Made by a program: the position numbers and the translations under genes. From an uncultured Lachnospiraceae bacterium (lineage in GTDB: Bacteria; Bacillota; Clostridia; Lachnospirales; Lachnospiraceae), in contig CAJUMB010000055.1 in assembly GCA_910587105.1 (NCBI GenBank), positions 1 through 24,593 on the forward strand: DNA of 24,593 nucleotides, read 5' to 3'. Shown one piece after another: positions 1 to 7,234 of this stretch. Each line of letters begins with the position of its first letter. Position 1 is the stretch's first letter. Below the pieces are notes generated by a model. That model did not search any database, was not told the origin of the DNA, and was given only the letters and a program-made list of their open reading frames with translations.

Positions 1-52
1 CGGACAAACGGTTTTCAAGACCGCCTCGTTATGACCACTTCGATACCTCTCC
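1..52 (-). tRNA. tRNA-Ser(UGA), 3' part cut by the window edge
   Basis: Read on the minus strand, the segment starts with GGAGAGGTATCGAAGTGGTC, typical of the acceptor arm and D-arm of bacterial tRNA-Ser. It is followed by an anticodon stem GCGGT/ACCGT around the loop CTTGAAA, so the anticodon is TGA. The 5' end is at 52; the variable arm, T-arm and 3' end lie beyond the window start. It lies downstream of ispD on the same strand but has its own promoter. Confidence 0.93.
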
Positions 53-56
53 AAAA

Positions 57-75
57 GCGTCTTCATCTGTGACGC
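57..75 (-). other. Small hairpin in the tRNA-Ser leader
   Basis: GCGTC and GACGC form a 5-bp inverted repeat around a 9-nt loop, followed on the minus strand by TTTT and then directly by the tRNA 5' end. It lies between the predicted start site (about 76) and the tRNA. It could be a leader removed by RNase P or a weak terminator for the ispD transcript; the U-tract is too short to decide. Confidence 0.3.
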
Positions 76-82
76 AAGTAGT

Positions 83-111
83 ATTCTAGCATCATTGTTC
101 GTCAGTGTCAA
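83..111 (-). promoter_or_regulatory. Promoter for tRNA-Ser, overlapping the 3' end of ispD
   Basis: On the minus strand TTGACA (106-111) and TAGAAT (83-88) are separated by exactly 17 bp. The -35 box is a perfect sigma-A consensus and sits inside the last codons of ispD; the -10 box follows the ispD stop codon. The predicted start is about 24 nt upstream of the tRNA 5' end. The match to consensus makes this a strong call. Confidence 0.8.
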
Positions 112-832
112 CCATAATTTTCATTTTTTTACGTAAAATTATTTCCGCCATATTTAAGTCTTCCGGCGTGGTTATTTTCAGGTTTGTATAATCTCCCATC
201 ACCATTTTCACTTTGGCCAGACCACTCATTTCTACCACCATGGCATCATCTGTAAAGGCTTCACTTTTTTTATTCCCAGCCATCTCCTGAGCTTTGCAGA
301 TCAATGGATAAGAAAAACACTGGGGCGTCTGCACCAGCCAGGTCCTTTTTCTATCCGGCGTTTTTGCTGCAAATCCATCCTCATCGAGAAGTTTCACCGT
401 ATCTTTTGCCGGAACACCGACTACGCAAGCCTGATATTGACGCACTGCCTCCATAGCTCTCAGCAGAATTTCTTCCGTCACAAAAGGCCTGGCGCCATCA
501 TGAATAAATACATAATCTGTATTGCTGCAGTGTTTCAGTCCTTCGTTTACAGAATCTCTCCGTTCTTTTCCACCTGGAACGATCTTTCTCACCTTGGTCA
601 ATCCATATTTTTCCACAATTTCTTTTCTGCAAAATTCCATTCCTTCCAATGAAGTTACCAAGATAATATCGTCTATTATAAAACTTTCCTGGAAACAGGC
701 AAGGGAATAATATAAAACCGGTTTTCCCCCGCCGATTTCCAGGAACTGTTTTTGCACCTTAGTGCCCATGCGCCTGCCCTGGCCTGCCGCCACCACAACC
801 GCCGTACATTTTTCTGTTTTTCCAGCTGTCAC
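92..832 (-). CDS. ispD: 2-C-methyl-D-erythritol 4-phosphate cytidylyltransferase (IspD)
   Basis: Transfers CMP from CTP to methylerythritol 4-phosphate, a cytosolic step of the non-mevalonate isoprenoid pathway. The N-terminus carries the nucleotide-binding signature AAGQGRRMG, followed later by HDGARPFV and QTPQCF, all typical of IspD. I place the start at a GTG whose first base is the last base of the tsaD stop (TAGTG), with GGGGGA a few bases upstream. This gives 246 residues, the usual family length. A longer reading from 877 would run inside tsaD and add 15 residues that do not look like IspD. The TAGTG arrangement suggests translation coupled to tsaD. The promoter of the downstream tRNA-Ser lies in its last codons. 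Confidence 0.95.
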   Translation of the reverse strand: MTAGKTEKCTAVVVAAGQGRRMGTKVQKQFLEIGGGKPVLYYSLACFQESFIIDDIILVTSLEGMEFCRKEIVEKYGLTKVRKIVPGGKERRDSVNEGLKHCSNTDYVFIHDGARPFVTEEILLRAMEAVRQYQACVVGVPAKDTVKLLDEDGFAAKTPDRKRTWLVQTPQCFSYPLICKAQEMAGNKKSEAFTDDAMVVEMSGLAKVKMVMGDYTNLKITTPEDLNMAEIILRKKMKIMVDTDEQ

Positions 833-1842
833 TAGTGTTCCCCCAATTTCAAATTCGGCACCGCGTTCAAATCCCATCCGTGCCGTGTTCCATTTCTATA
901 TTCATAATAAGCAGCCACTCCAATCATAGCCGCATTATCTGTACAATATACAGGTGATGGGTAATATAATGTAAGTCCCCTTTTTTCACACGCCTCTTTC
1001 ATTGCCTTTCTCAGACACTGATTCGCAGCTACACCGCCTGCCACAGCCACCCGGTCCATATGGAATTCCTCTGCTGCACGCATGGTATGGTCTGTGAGCA
1101 CGGATACCACAGACTGTTGGAAAGAAGCCGCAAGATCTGCTTTTTCTATCTCTTTTCCCTGCATCTTATGGTGGTTCAAATAATTTAAAACTGCTGATTT
1201 CACACCGCTGAAGCTGAAATCATAAGGTGCACCATCTATTCTTGCTCTGGGAAATGTAATCGCCTGGGGGTTCCCTTCCCTGGCCAGCTTATCAATCTCC
1301 GGCCCTCCTGGGTAGGGCAGTCCGATGGCACGGGCCACCTTATCAAAGGCTTCTCCCGCCGCATCATCCCTGGTGCTGCCTAAAATCCGCAGCTTTCCGT
1401 AATCTTCTACAATTGCCAGCTGTGTATGCCCCCCGGAGACCACCAGACATAAAAATGGAGGTTCCAATTCCGGATGCTCAATATAGTTGGCCGAAATATG
1501 GCCTTCGATATGATGTACGCCCACCAAAGGAAGACCCCGGGCATAGCTGATGGCCTTGGCCTCCGCCACTCCCACCAGCAGTGCGCCTACCAGTCCAGGA
1601 CCATATGTGACTCCCACTGCATCTATATCTTCTAATTCAGTGTCTGCATCATCCAATGCCTGCCGGATTACCTGATTGATCCTTTCAATATGCTTTCTGG
1701 ACGCAATTTCCGGTACAACACCGCCATAAAGCCTATGCAGGTCAATCTGTGATGAGATTACATTGGACAACACCTGCCGGCCATCTTCCACTACCGCAGC
1801 CGCTGTCTCGTCACAGGAACTCTCTATTGCCAATATCTTCAT
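832..1842 (-). CDS. tsaD: tRNA N6-adenosine threonylcarbamoyltransferase (TsaD)
   Basis: Catalytic subunit that transfers the threonylcarbamoyl group from TC-AMP to A37 of ANN-decoding tRNAs, acting with TsaB and TsaE. It has 336 residues, the normal length. It begins with MKILAIESSCDET, carries the metal-binding HxxxH pair (His111 and His115 in HIEGH), a glycine-rich VSGGHTQL segment, and a late CTDNAAMIG motif with the metal-binding Asp. The start overlaps the rnz stop by four bases (ATGA). TsaB and TsaE are encoded upstream in the same run of genes, so the bacterial t6A enzyme set, apart from TsaC, is together here. Confidence 0.97.
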   Translation of the reverse strand: MKILAIESSCDETAAAVVEDGRQVLSNVISSQIDLHRLYGGVVPEIASRKHIERINQVIRQALDDADTELEDIDAVGVTYGPGLVGALLVGVAEAKAISYARGLPLVGVHHIEGHISANYIEHPELEPPFLCLVVSGGHTQLAIVEDYGKLRILGSTRDDAAGEAFDKVARAIGLPYPGGPEIDKLAREGNPQAITFPRARIDGAPYDFSFSGVKSAVLNYLNHHKMQGKEIEKADLAASFQQSVVSVLTDHTMRAAEEFHMDRVAVAGGVAANQCLRKAMKEACEKRGLTLYYPSPVYCTDNAAMIGVAAYYEYRNGTRHGWDLNAVPNLKLGEH

Positions 1843-2762
1843 TTCTTTTCTTCCTCATCTTCAAATACCAATTCTATGCTTTTCCCATCTTTCCCTGGGA
1901 AACAATTGGGGAAAATCTTCCGGGTTTCCGGAATATATTCTTCCGGGCGCACCAGCGACGGACTGTAATGGGTCAGCCACAATTCTTTCACTCCGGCTTT
2001 TTTCGCCAGAGAAGCGGCCTCTTTAAATGTCATGTGTTTATACTCTTTTGCTTTCGCCTCTTTATCCGGCTCCCCATACATCCCCTCACAGATAAACAGG
2101 TCTGAACCTGATGCATACTCTTCAATAGCTTTGACAGGACGTGTATCAGTGGTATAGGCCAGCTTGATTCCCTTCCGTTCTGGTCCCAGCACCATCTCCG
2201 GACGAAAGACACCCTGCTGCGTCTCTATTACCTGGCCTTTCTGTAAACGATTCCAGTATTGTATGGGAATCCCACATTTTTGGGCCTGTTCCACAGAAAA
2301 CTTCCCCTGCCGTTTCAACTGCAGGGTGTACCCATAACAGAGAACATTGTGGTTCACACGAAAGGCTGTGATATAATATCCATTGATTTCAAATTCCTGC
2401 ACATTGCTGGTAATCTCACGATATTCTATGGGAAAGGGCAGTTCCGGAGCAATCACCCTGAGAGCCGATACCACCCGTTCCAGGCCTTTCGGCCCGATTA
2501 AAATCAATGGCTCGGTGCGCTCTGCATTTCCCATGGTGAGTAAAAGTCCAGGCAATCCGCTGATGTGATCACCGTGGTAATGAGTAAAACAAATCACATC
2601 AATAGGTTTAAAGCTCCACCCCTTTTCCTTAATGGCCACCTGTGTGCCTTCCCCGCAGTCGATTAACAGGCTGCTCCCATTATAACGTGTCATCAATGCT
2701 GTCAGCCATCGCCTCGGCAGTGGCATCATGCCGCCTGTGCCCAGCAAACATACATCCAACAT
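1839..2762 (-). CDS. rnz: Ribonuclease Z (tRNA 3' endonuclease)
   Basis: Metallo-beta-lactamase-fold endonuclease that trims the 3' trailer of tRNA precursors lacking an encoded CCA. The 307-residue protein has the zinc-binding motif THYHGDH (His61, His63, Asp65, His66), the early LGTGGMMPLPRR loop typical of RNase Z, and a late LTHYS motif. AGGAGG lies eight bases before the ATG. Its stop overlaps tsaD by four bases. The neighbouring genes act on tRNA as well, so the operon is largely a tRNA-maturation unit. Confidence 0.95.
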   Translation of the reverse strand: MLDVCLLGTGGMMPLPRRWLTALMTRYNGSSLLIDCGEGTQVAIKEKGWSFKPIDVICFTHYHGDHISGLPGLLLTMGNAERTEPLILIGPKGLERVVSALRVIAPELPFPIEYREITSNVQEFEINGYYITAFRVNHNVLCYGYTLQLKRQGKFSVEQAQKCGIPIQYWNRLQKGQVIETQQGVFRPEMVLGPERKGIKLAYTTDTRPVKAIEEYASGSDLFICEGMYGEPDKEAKAKEYKHMTFKEAASLAKKAGVKELWLTHYSPSLVRPEEYIPETRKIFPNCFPGKDGKSIELVFEDEEEKK

Positions 2763-2811
2763 GTTCCCTGCCTCCTTCCAGAACAGCCGAGCCGGCCAAT
2801 ACAGCCGCCCG

Positions 2812-3060
2812 CTAAACCAATTCTATACTTTCCTGTGTCATTACCGGCTCTGAAAAACCGGCAATCCACTGGTCATAACACTCTTCGCAGATATCAAATG
2901 TATGTCTGATACCATCTTTCTGTGAAAAGTACCCCCAATGCTTGTCCACATGCAGCCACTCCTCCTGGGGTACCCCTTTTGTTACAGATAGTCTTTTTCC
3001 ACACTTATTACAGATTATTTCCACTAATTCTGCTGTGTTTTCCTGATTATAAATTCTCAT
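2812..3060 (-). CDS. Small protein with two CxxC pairs (putative zinc ribbon)
   Basis: An 82-residue protein of unknown function. The sequence shows CNKCGK near the start and CEECYDQW near residue 65, a spacing that could hold one zinc ion. The C-terminus is short and acidic to neutral. I start it at the ATG at 3060, preceded by GGAGG; a longer reading to 3156 has an Arg-rich, non-conserved-looking extension and no good ribosome binding site. It sits between rimI and rnz in the t6A operon, 135 bp after rimI. Co-orientation suggests co-transcription, but the sequence does not say what it does. Confidence 0.75.
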   Translation of the reverse strand: MRIYNQENTAELVEIICNKCGKRLSVTKGVPQEEWLHVDKHWGYFSQKDGIRHTFDICEECYDQWIAGFSEPVMTQESIELV

Positions 3061-3144
3061 CTGTATCCTCCCTGTGTGCCGACGCCTGCCTGAAACTGCC
3101 TTGCCGGCACTTTCTTTTGCATGTTTGGATCTGCATCTGCGCTC

Positions 3145-3173
3145 ATTATACGACAAGAATCACAAAATTCCTA
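3145..3173 (-). promoter_or_regulatory. Possible internal promoter before the zinc-ribbon gene
   Basis: A perfect TATAAT lies at 3145-3150 on the minus strand in the 135-bp gap after rimI. The hexamer 17 bp upstream (TAGGAA) is a poor -35 box. It could give extra transcription of the zinc-ribbon gene, rnz, tsaD and ispD. Weak call. Confidence 0.3.
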
Positions 3174-3195
3174 GTGGAAACACTTAGAACTTATG

Positions 3196-3627
3196 TCAAC
3201 TTCTGCGCATGGTAATCCCATCTTCTCTGGGATGCTCATAATAGTCTTTCCGAATACCTGTCTGCTGAAAACCAAAGCTTCTATATAAATGAACTGCTGC
3301 CTGGTTACTGGCCCGCACTTCCAGATAGATGGAGGAAACCCCTTTTTCACCGGCTTTTCGAATCAGGGCATCCAAAAGTTTTGTTCCAATCCCCTGACCC
3401 TGTCTTTCTGGCATCACACCGATTTTAACAATATCCCCTTCATCCAATGCCATTAAAATGCCGCAAAATCCCAAAATGCTCTCCTTTTCCTCTGCCACCA
3501 GAAATAGAGCATCCTGGCGCAGTAAGAAACTGAAAAGGCCGTTTTCGCTCCAAGGCACTGAGAACAGCGCCTGCTCTATGGCCATCACCTGCTCCATATC
3601 AGTTACTTCCATTTCACGGATTTTCAT
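3196..3627 (-). CDS. rimI: Ribosomal protein alanine N-acetyltransferase (RimI, GNAT family)
   Basis: GNAT acetyltransferase of 143 residues. In E. coli RimI acetylates the N-terminal alanine of ribosomal protein S18. The acetyl-CoA-binding loop is visible as ERQGQGIGTKLLDAL, followed by the YLEVRASNQAAVHLYRSFGF segment diagnostic of RimI. The start overlaps the tsaB stop by four bases (ATGA), so translation is probably coupled. The neighbourhood with tsaB, tsaD and tsaE is the classical one for RimI. The last codons overlap a TTGACA hexamer, but no good -10 box follows it. Confidence 0.93.
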   Translation of the reverse strand: MKIREMEVTDMEQVMAIEQALFSVPWSENGLFSFLLRQDALFLVAEEKESILGFCGILMALDEGDIVKIGVMPERQGQGIGTKLLDALIRKAGEKGVSSIYLEVRASNQAAVHLYRSFGFQQTGIRKDYYEHPREDGITMRRS

Positions 3628-4343
3628 GAAGAACCCTCTTTCTGTGCCAGTCTCTCCTGGCGTTCCCGTTCTGCCTGAGACATTCTAAGATACTCCGGTC
3701 TGTGCTCAGCTGCCGTCTGTACCCGCCCTGCTTTCAAATATTCCATAGCCAGCGCAGCCACTGCTGATGCCCTCTGGCGATTCAAATGGGCAGGCGCATA
3801 CTCAGCCGGCACCTGTATATTCTGATCAATCACTTCCCGGTACACAGAAATCCCATCCCCGGTAAATATCACCTGCCGTTTCAGAGCGTTCAGCTTCTCA
3901 ATGACTTGATAAATATCTGCTGCCATCTGGTCTTCCAATATCTCCAAATGTCCGTTCTCAAACCCATAGATTCCCGTATATACTTGATTTCTTCTGGCAT
4001 CCATAATGGGACAGACCACCCCACCGGCTCCGAAAAGATTGTAAGCCAGTGCCTGGGTGGTGGGCACGCCGATAATGGGCTTATCCAGTGCCAGCCCCAG
4101 TCCCTTTGCCGTAGCCGAGCCAATCCGCAGTCCGGTAAATGACCCTGGACCGGATGCCACTGCTATGGCATCAATCGTATCCAGTTTTAACTGAATCATC
4201 TGTACTGCCGCATCCAGCATGGGAAGCAATGTCTGGGAATGAGTCTTCTTATAATTTACGGTATATTCTGCCAGCATATTCTCATCCTCCACCACTGCCA
4301 CAGAAGCAGCCATGCCGGAGCTGTCTAATGCCAATATTTTCAT
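3624..4343 (-). CDS. tsaB: t6A biosynthesis protein TsaB
   Basis: Non-catalytic partner that pairs with TsaD and is essential for t6A formation. The 239-residue protein has the ASKHA-type start MKILALDSS and the conserved ASGPGSFTGLRIG loop, and lacks the metal-binding His pair of TsaD, as expected. The start is the ATG at 4343, preceded by GGAGGGG; an 18-residue longer reading lacks support and would begin inside the gap after tsaE. It overlaps rimI by four bases at its end. Confidence 0.95.
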   Translation of the reverse strand: MKILALDSSGMAASVAVVEDENMLAEYTVNYKKTHSQTLLPMLDAAVQMIQLKLDTIDAIAVASGPGSFTGLRIGSATAKGLGLALDKPIIGVPTTQALAYNLFGAGGVVCPIMDARRNQVYTGIYGFENGHLEILEDQMAADIYQVIEKLNALKRQVIFTGDGISVYREVIDQNIQVPAEYAPAHLNRQRASAVAALAMEYLKAGRVQTAAEHRPEYLRMSQAERERQERLAQKEGSS

Positions 4344-4370
4344 AAGCCCCTCCTTTCCAAGACAATACAT

Positions 4371-4381
4371 GACACGCTCTA
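4371..4381 (-). repeat. Possible solo end of the TA-flanked repeat at the tsaE stop codon
   Basis: On the minus strand the tsaE stop reads TAG followed by AGCGTGTC, i.e. TA plus GAGCGTGTC, identical to the terminal nine bases of the repeat family at 8080, 9721, 12225 and 24046. No further similarity follows (ATGTATTG instead of TTAAAAAT). It could be a leftover after deletion of a copy, or chance. Confidence 0.35.
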
Positions 4382-4819
4382 AATCATATTTGAGCATCCC
4401 TCAACGGTGATTACCCGGTAATCGTAATTATCTTTTGCCAAATCTTTCTCAATTTTCACGGAAATCCGCTCCTGAGGCAGGATTTCCTCTATCAGCTCCG
4501 CCCATTCTACCAGGCAGACCCCCTGTCCGTAGAAACAATCCTCGCAGCCGATCTCTTCCATTTCTTCCACATCTGCGATTCGATATACATCAAAATGATA
4601 AAAGGGAAGACGGCCGCCCTCATACTGACGGAGAATAGTAAACGTAGGGCTGCAGACAGGTTCAGAGATTCCCAGCCCGGCAGCCATTCCCTGTGCAAAT
4701 ACAGTCTTTCCCACTCCCAGCCCGCCTGTCAGCGTAAAAACCTGCCCTGGCCTGGCAGACTGCCCCAGTTTTTCTCCCAGTGCAAATGTCTCCTGGGCAC
4801 ATTTTGTACAACATTTCAT
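4379..4819 (-). CDS. tsaE: t6A biosynthesis ATPase TsaE
   Basis: P-loop ATPase that binds the TsaB-TsaD dimer and allows turnover in t6A synthesis. It has 146 residues, with Walker A GGLGVGKT at about residues 32-39, the SPTFTILRQY segment, and FYHFDVYR followed by a VEWAE motif, all typical of TsaE. AAGGAG lies 13 bases before the ATG at 4819. It is the first gene of the operon; a strong promoter lies 30-58 bp upstream. The stop codon lies in a short sequence identical to the end of the dispersed repeat. Confidence 0.95.
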   Translation of the reverse strand: MKCCTKCAQETFALGEKLGQSARPGQVFTLTGGLGVGKTVFAQGMAAGLGISEPVCSPTFTILRQYEGGRLPFYHFDVYRIADVEEMEEIGCEDCFYGQGVCLVEWAELIEEILPQERISVKIEKDLAKDNYDYRVITVEGCSNMI

Positions 4820-4848
4820 AACGGCTGATACTCCTTTTTAATTTTTCT

Positions 4849-4877
4849 ATTATAGCACACTTAGATGACCAGTACAA
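4849..4877 (-). promoter_or_regulatory. Promoter of the tsaE-ispD operon
   Basis: On the minus strand TTGTAC (4872-4877) and TATAAT (4849-4854) are separated by 17 bp. The predicted start is about 25 nt upstream of the tsaE ATG, leaving room for AAGGAG. It is divergent from the cobalt operon promoter. Confidence 0.75.
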
Positions 4878-4919
4878 TGGCCGGGTATTTCAAAAGTTAT
4901 GTTAAATCCTCCAATTTTA

Positions 4920-4948
4920 TTGACAAAAAATATCATTGCTGGTAAAAT
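4920..4948 (+). promoter_or_regulatory. Promoter of the cbiMNQO operon
   Basis: TTGACA (4920-4925) and TAAAAT (4943-4948) are separated by 17 bp. The predicted start, about 4955, lies just before the first conserved part of the cobalamin riboswitch. Confidence 0.75.
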
Positions 4949-4949
4949 A

Positions 4950-5175
4950 AAAGCGGTTCAGTAAATTGCTGATTCTCCGCCCATATACATAAAAGAAAAG
5001 TTTGGGCAGAGAAAGGGAAGCAAGTGAAAATCTTGCACGGTCACGCCGCTGTGAAGGTATGGGTTTATCCAAAAAGAAAGCCACTGGGCAACTGGGAAGG
5101 CAGGGCAAACCCCGTATATTACAGAGCAGTTTTCTCTCTGTGTCAAAATACCTGAGTCAGAATACCTGCCATCTT
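4950..5175 (+). ncRNA. Cobalamin (B12) riboswitch
   Basis: The conserved core is visible: GTGAAAATC, then CACGGTCACGCCGCTGTGAAGG, then AGCCACTGGGCAACTGGG with GGGAAGG-like ending, and the B12 box AGTCAGAATACCTGCC at 5155-5170. These are the hallmarks of the adenosylcobalamin-binding element. Borders are approximate because the P1 stem was not folded. It lies between the promoter and a terminator in front of cbiM, which predicts that cobalamin binding turns off cobalt uptake by early termination. Confidence 0.93.
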
Positions 5176-5258
5176 ATATAGTTATGAGTACTGGTTTTCA
5201 ATGGTACTCAACACGCACTAGGTTACGAACGATGGCCTGTGGCGTTTCATGCGCTTTT

Positions 5259-5292
5259 AACTGCCCACCTTCGACCTGTGCGGCAGTTTTTT
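5259..5292 (+). terminator. Riboswitch expression-platform terminator
   Basis: AACTGCC (5259-5265) pairs with GGCAGTT (5282-5288), extended by CAC/GTG with a single bulge, and is followed by a T-run. It sits between the B12 box and the cbiM ribosome binding site, where a ligand-controlled terminator is expected. Confidence 0.8.
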
Positions 5293-5342
5293 TGTTTCCG
5301 GAGGGTTTTGCCACTCCCATTATAATCTAAGGAGGTCCACTT

Positions 5343-6098
5343 ATGTCAAAGAAACAAAGAAAAATCATAGCCGCCTGCACCATCCTGGCTTTCAGCCTGG
5401 GAATTACCTCTACCGCTCACGCCATGCATATCATGGAGGGCTATCTTCCGGTAGGGTTCTGCATTGCCTGGGGTGTATTGTGCATTCCTTTCCTTGCTGC
5501 AGGTTCTTTCTCCATGCGGAACAAACTGCAGGAAAACCGCAGGTCGCTGACGATTCTCGCTATGTGCGGGGCATTTATTTTCGTAATTTCTTCTTTAAAA
5601 ATCCCCTCCCTCACCGGAAGCTGTTCCCATATGACAGGTACCGGACTGGGCGCAATTTTATTCAGCCCCTCGGCTGTAAGTATTTTGGGATTGATTGTTC
5701 TAATTTTCCAGGCAGTCCTTCTGGCTCATGGGGGGCTTACCACTTTAGGAGCCAATACTTTTTCTATGGCCATTGCCGGTCCATTCCTGGCTTTCGGCGT
5801 ATATAAGCTCTGTCAGAAACTAAAAATAAACCGCAAAGCCGGCATTTTCCTGGCCGCCATGATGGGAGATCTGTTCACTTACTGTGTCACCAGCGTCCAG
5901 CTTGCCATGGCTTACCCATCCGAATCCGGAGGGATTGCGGCTTCTGTTGTGAAATTCCTGGGAGTTTTCGCCCCCACTCAGCTGCCACTGGCTGTCAGCG
6001 AAGGAATTCTGACTGTGCTCATTGTGATTGGTCTGGAAACCTATGCAATGCCCGAGTTAAAATCAGTGGGCTTTATCAAAGAACAGGAGGTTCGTTAA
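5343..6098 (+). CDS. cbiM: Cobalt ECF transporter S component CbiM
   Basis: Membrane substrate-binding component of the CbiMNQO cobalt importer, 251 residues. The N-terminus is a signal-peptide-like stretch with basic residues, a hydrophobic core and AHA at 25-27. It is followed by MHIMEGYLP; the Met-His start of the mature protein is the metal ligand in this family. The conserved GSCSHMTGTGLGAILF segment is also present. Several membrane segments are evident. AGGAGG lies before the ATG. It is the first gene after a cobalamin riboswitch, which supports cobalt rather than nickel as substrate. Confidence 0.95.
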   Translation: MSKKQRKIIAACTILAFSLGITSTAHAMHIMEGYLPVGFCIAWGVLCIPFLAAGSFSMRNKLQENRRSLTILAMCGAFIFVISSLKIPSLTGSCSHMTGTGLGAILFSPSAVSILGLIVLIFQAVLLAHGGLTTLGANTFSMAIAGPFLAFGVYKLCQKLKINRKAGIFLAAMMGDLFTYCVTSVQLAMAYPSESGGIAASVVKFLGVFAPTQLPLAVSEGILTVLIVIGLETYAMPELKSVGFIKEQEVR

Positions 6099-6099
6099 T

Positions 6100-6438
6100 A
6101 TGGAAACAGTAAAAACCCGAAAAAATACAGCAACCGTTGCAATCCTTCTCGCCCTGGTGGTTCTTTTGGCCATCGTACCTCTGTTCATGAGAAAGGGCGC
6201 CGAATTCGGCGGTTCTGACGATGCAGGAAGTGTCATGGTGGAAGAAATATCCGGAGAAGCTTACACACCCTGGTTCACTCCTATACTGGAATCCATGCTG
6301 GGGGGAGAACTGCCGGGCGAAGTAGAAAGTCTGATCTTTTGTCTGCAGACAGGTATTGGCGTGGGTGTGCTGGCTTTCTTTATGGGCCGTTTTGTAGAAC
6401 GCAGAAAACAGGAAAATATGCGCAATGCTTACCATTGA
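6100..6438 (+). CDS. cbiN: Cobalt transporter small membrane component CbiN
   Basis: Short membrane protein of 112 residues that helps CbiM take up cobalt in group I ECF systems. Two membrane segments are visible, about residues 11-30 and 78-100. The linker between them contains GSDDAG and an E-x-Y-x-PWF-x-P stretch typical of CbiN. AGGAGG overlaps the end of cbiM, and the end overlaps cbiQ by 14 bp, so the genes are translated as a unit. Confidence 0.93.
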   Translation: METVKTRKNTATVAILLALVVLLAIVPLFMRKGAEFGGSDDAGSVMVEEISGEAYTPWFTPILESMLGGELPGEVESLIFCLQTGIGVGVLAFFMGRFVERRKQENMRNAYH

Positions 6439-7207
6439 CAAACTCTGTTATTATTCCAGGCTCCGGTATGTGAATGCCATGGAAAAATTTACATATACCG
6501 TGCTGACCCTCATTTTCTGTGTGGCCAGCCGGTCTCTGTTAATGGCAGTCTTAGTATTGGCGGTAAACGGGATTCTGACTGTGAAAAAGGGCGGAATCCC
6601 ATTTTCTCAGTATTGGCATTATCTGATGATTCCCCTAGCCTTTCTGATCATCAGCACTCTGGCAGTAATCGTCAACATTTCCCACACACCTTTAAATGCA
6701 TTTGCATTTCCAGTGGGAAGTTATTATCTCACTGGCAGCTATGCCTCTTTGCACCGGGGTGTGCAGATGATTCTCACCGCTCTGGCCAGTGTTTCCTGTC
6801 TGTATTTTCTATCTTTCAACACTCCCATGACCGATATTTTATCTGTGTTGAAAAAACTGCACTGCCCAGATCTGCTGGCCGAACTGATGCTTCTGATTTA
6901 CCGGTACATCTTCCTGCTGCTTGAGATATCTTCTGCTATATCCATATCCCAGGATTCCCGCTTGGGAAACCGTAATTTCAGGACTTCCTTAAAATCATTT
7001 GGCGCAATGGCCTCTGTACTTCTCATACGGGCCATGGCCAAGTCCGGCGCCCTGTATGATTCCATGGAAGCCCGCTGCTACGACGGCAGACTGAAAGTAT
7101 TGGACGAGCAGTACCCGCCAAAGCCCAGGGAAATTATCTGGATCATCCTTTTTGAAAGCCTGCTGCTGATTTATACTGTGATTAAAACGTTAATCCTTAC
7201 AGGCTGA
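6425..7207 (+). CDS. cbiQ: Cobalt ECF transporter T component CbiQ
   Basis: Transmembrane coupling component linking the CbiM/N membrane part to the ATPase. The 260-residue protein is hydrophobic with about five or six membrane segments, and has the cytoplasmic SMEARCYDG motif, a version of the T-component box that touches the ATPase. It overlaps cbiN and is followed by cbiO after a short gap. AGGA lies about a dozen bases before the ATG. Confidence 0.93.
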   Translation: MLTIDKLCYYSRLRYVNAMEKFTYTVLTLIFCVASRSLLMAVLVLAVNGILTVKKGGIPFSQYWHYLMIPLAFLIISTLAVIVNISHTPLNAFAFPVGSYYLTGSYASLHRGVQMILTALASVSCLYFLSFNTPMTDILSVLKKLHCPDLLAELMLLIYRYIFLLLEISSAISISQDSRLGNRNFRTSLKSFGAMASVLLIRAMAKSGALYDSMEARCYDGRLKVLDEQYPPKPREIIWIILFESLLLIYTVIKTLILTG

Positions 7208-7234
7208 ACCACATCACAATTGGAGCAAATGAAA

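Noticed and set aside
833..877. Longer IspD reading with 15 extra N-terminal residues
   Set aside because: It lies fully inside tsaD, lacks a ribosome site and IspD-like sequence; GTG at 832 has GGGGGA ahead and a TAGTG overlap.
3190..3196. TTGACA at the end of rimI considered as a promoter -35 box
   Set aside because: No acceptable -10 hexamer at 16-18 bp; the nearby TATAAT is too far away.
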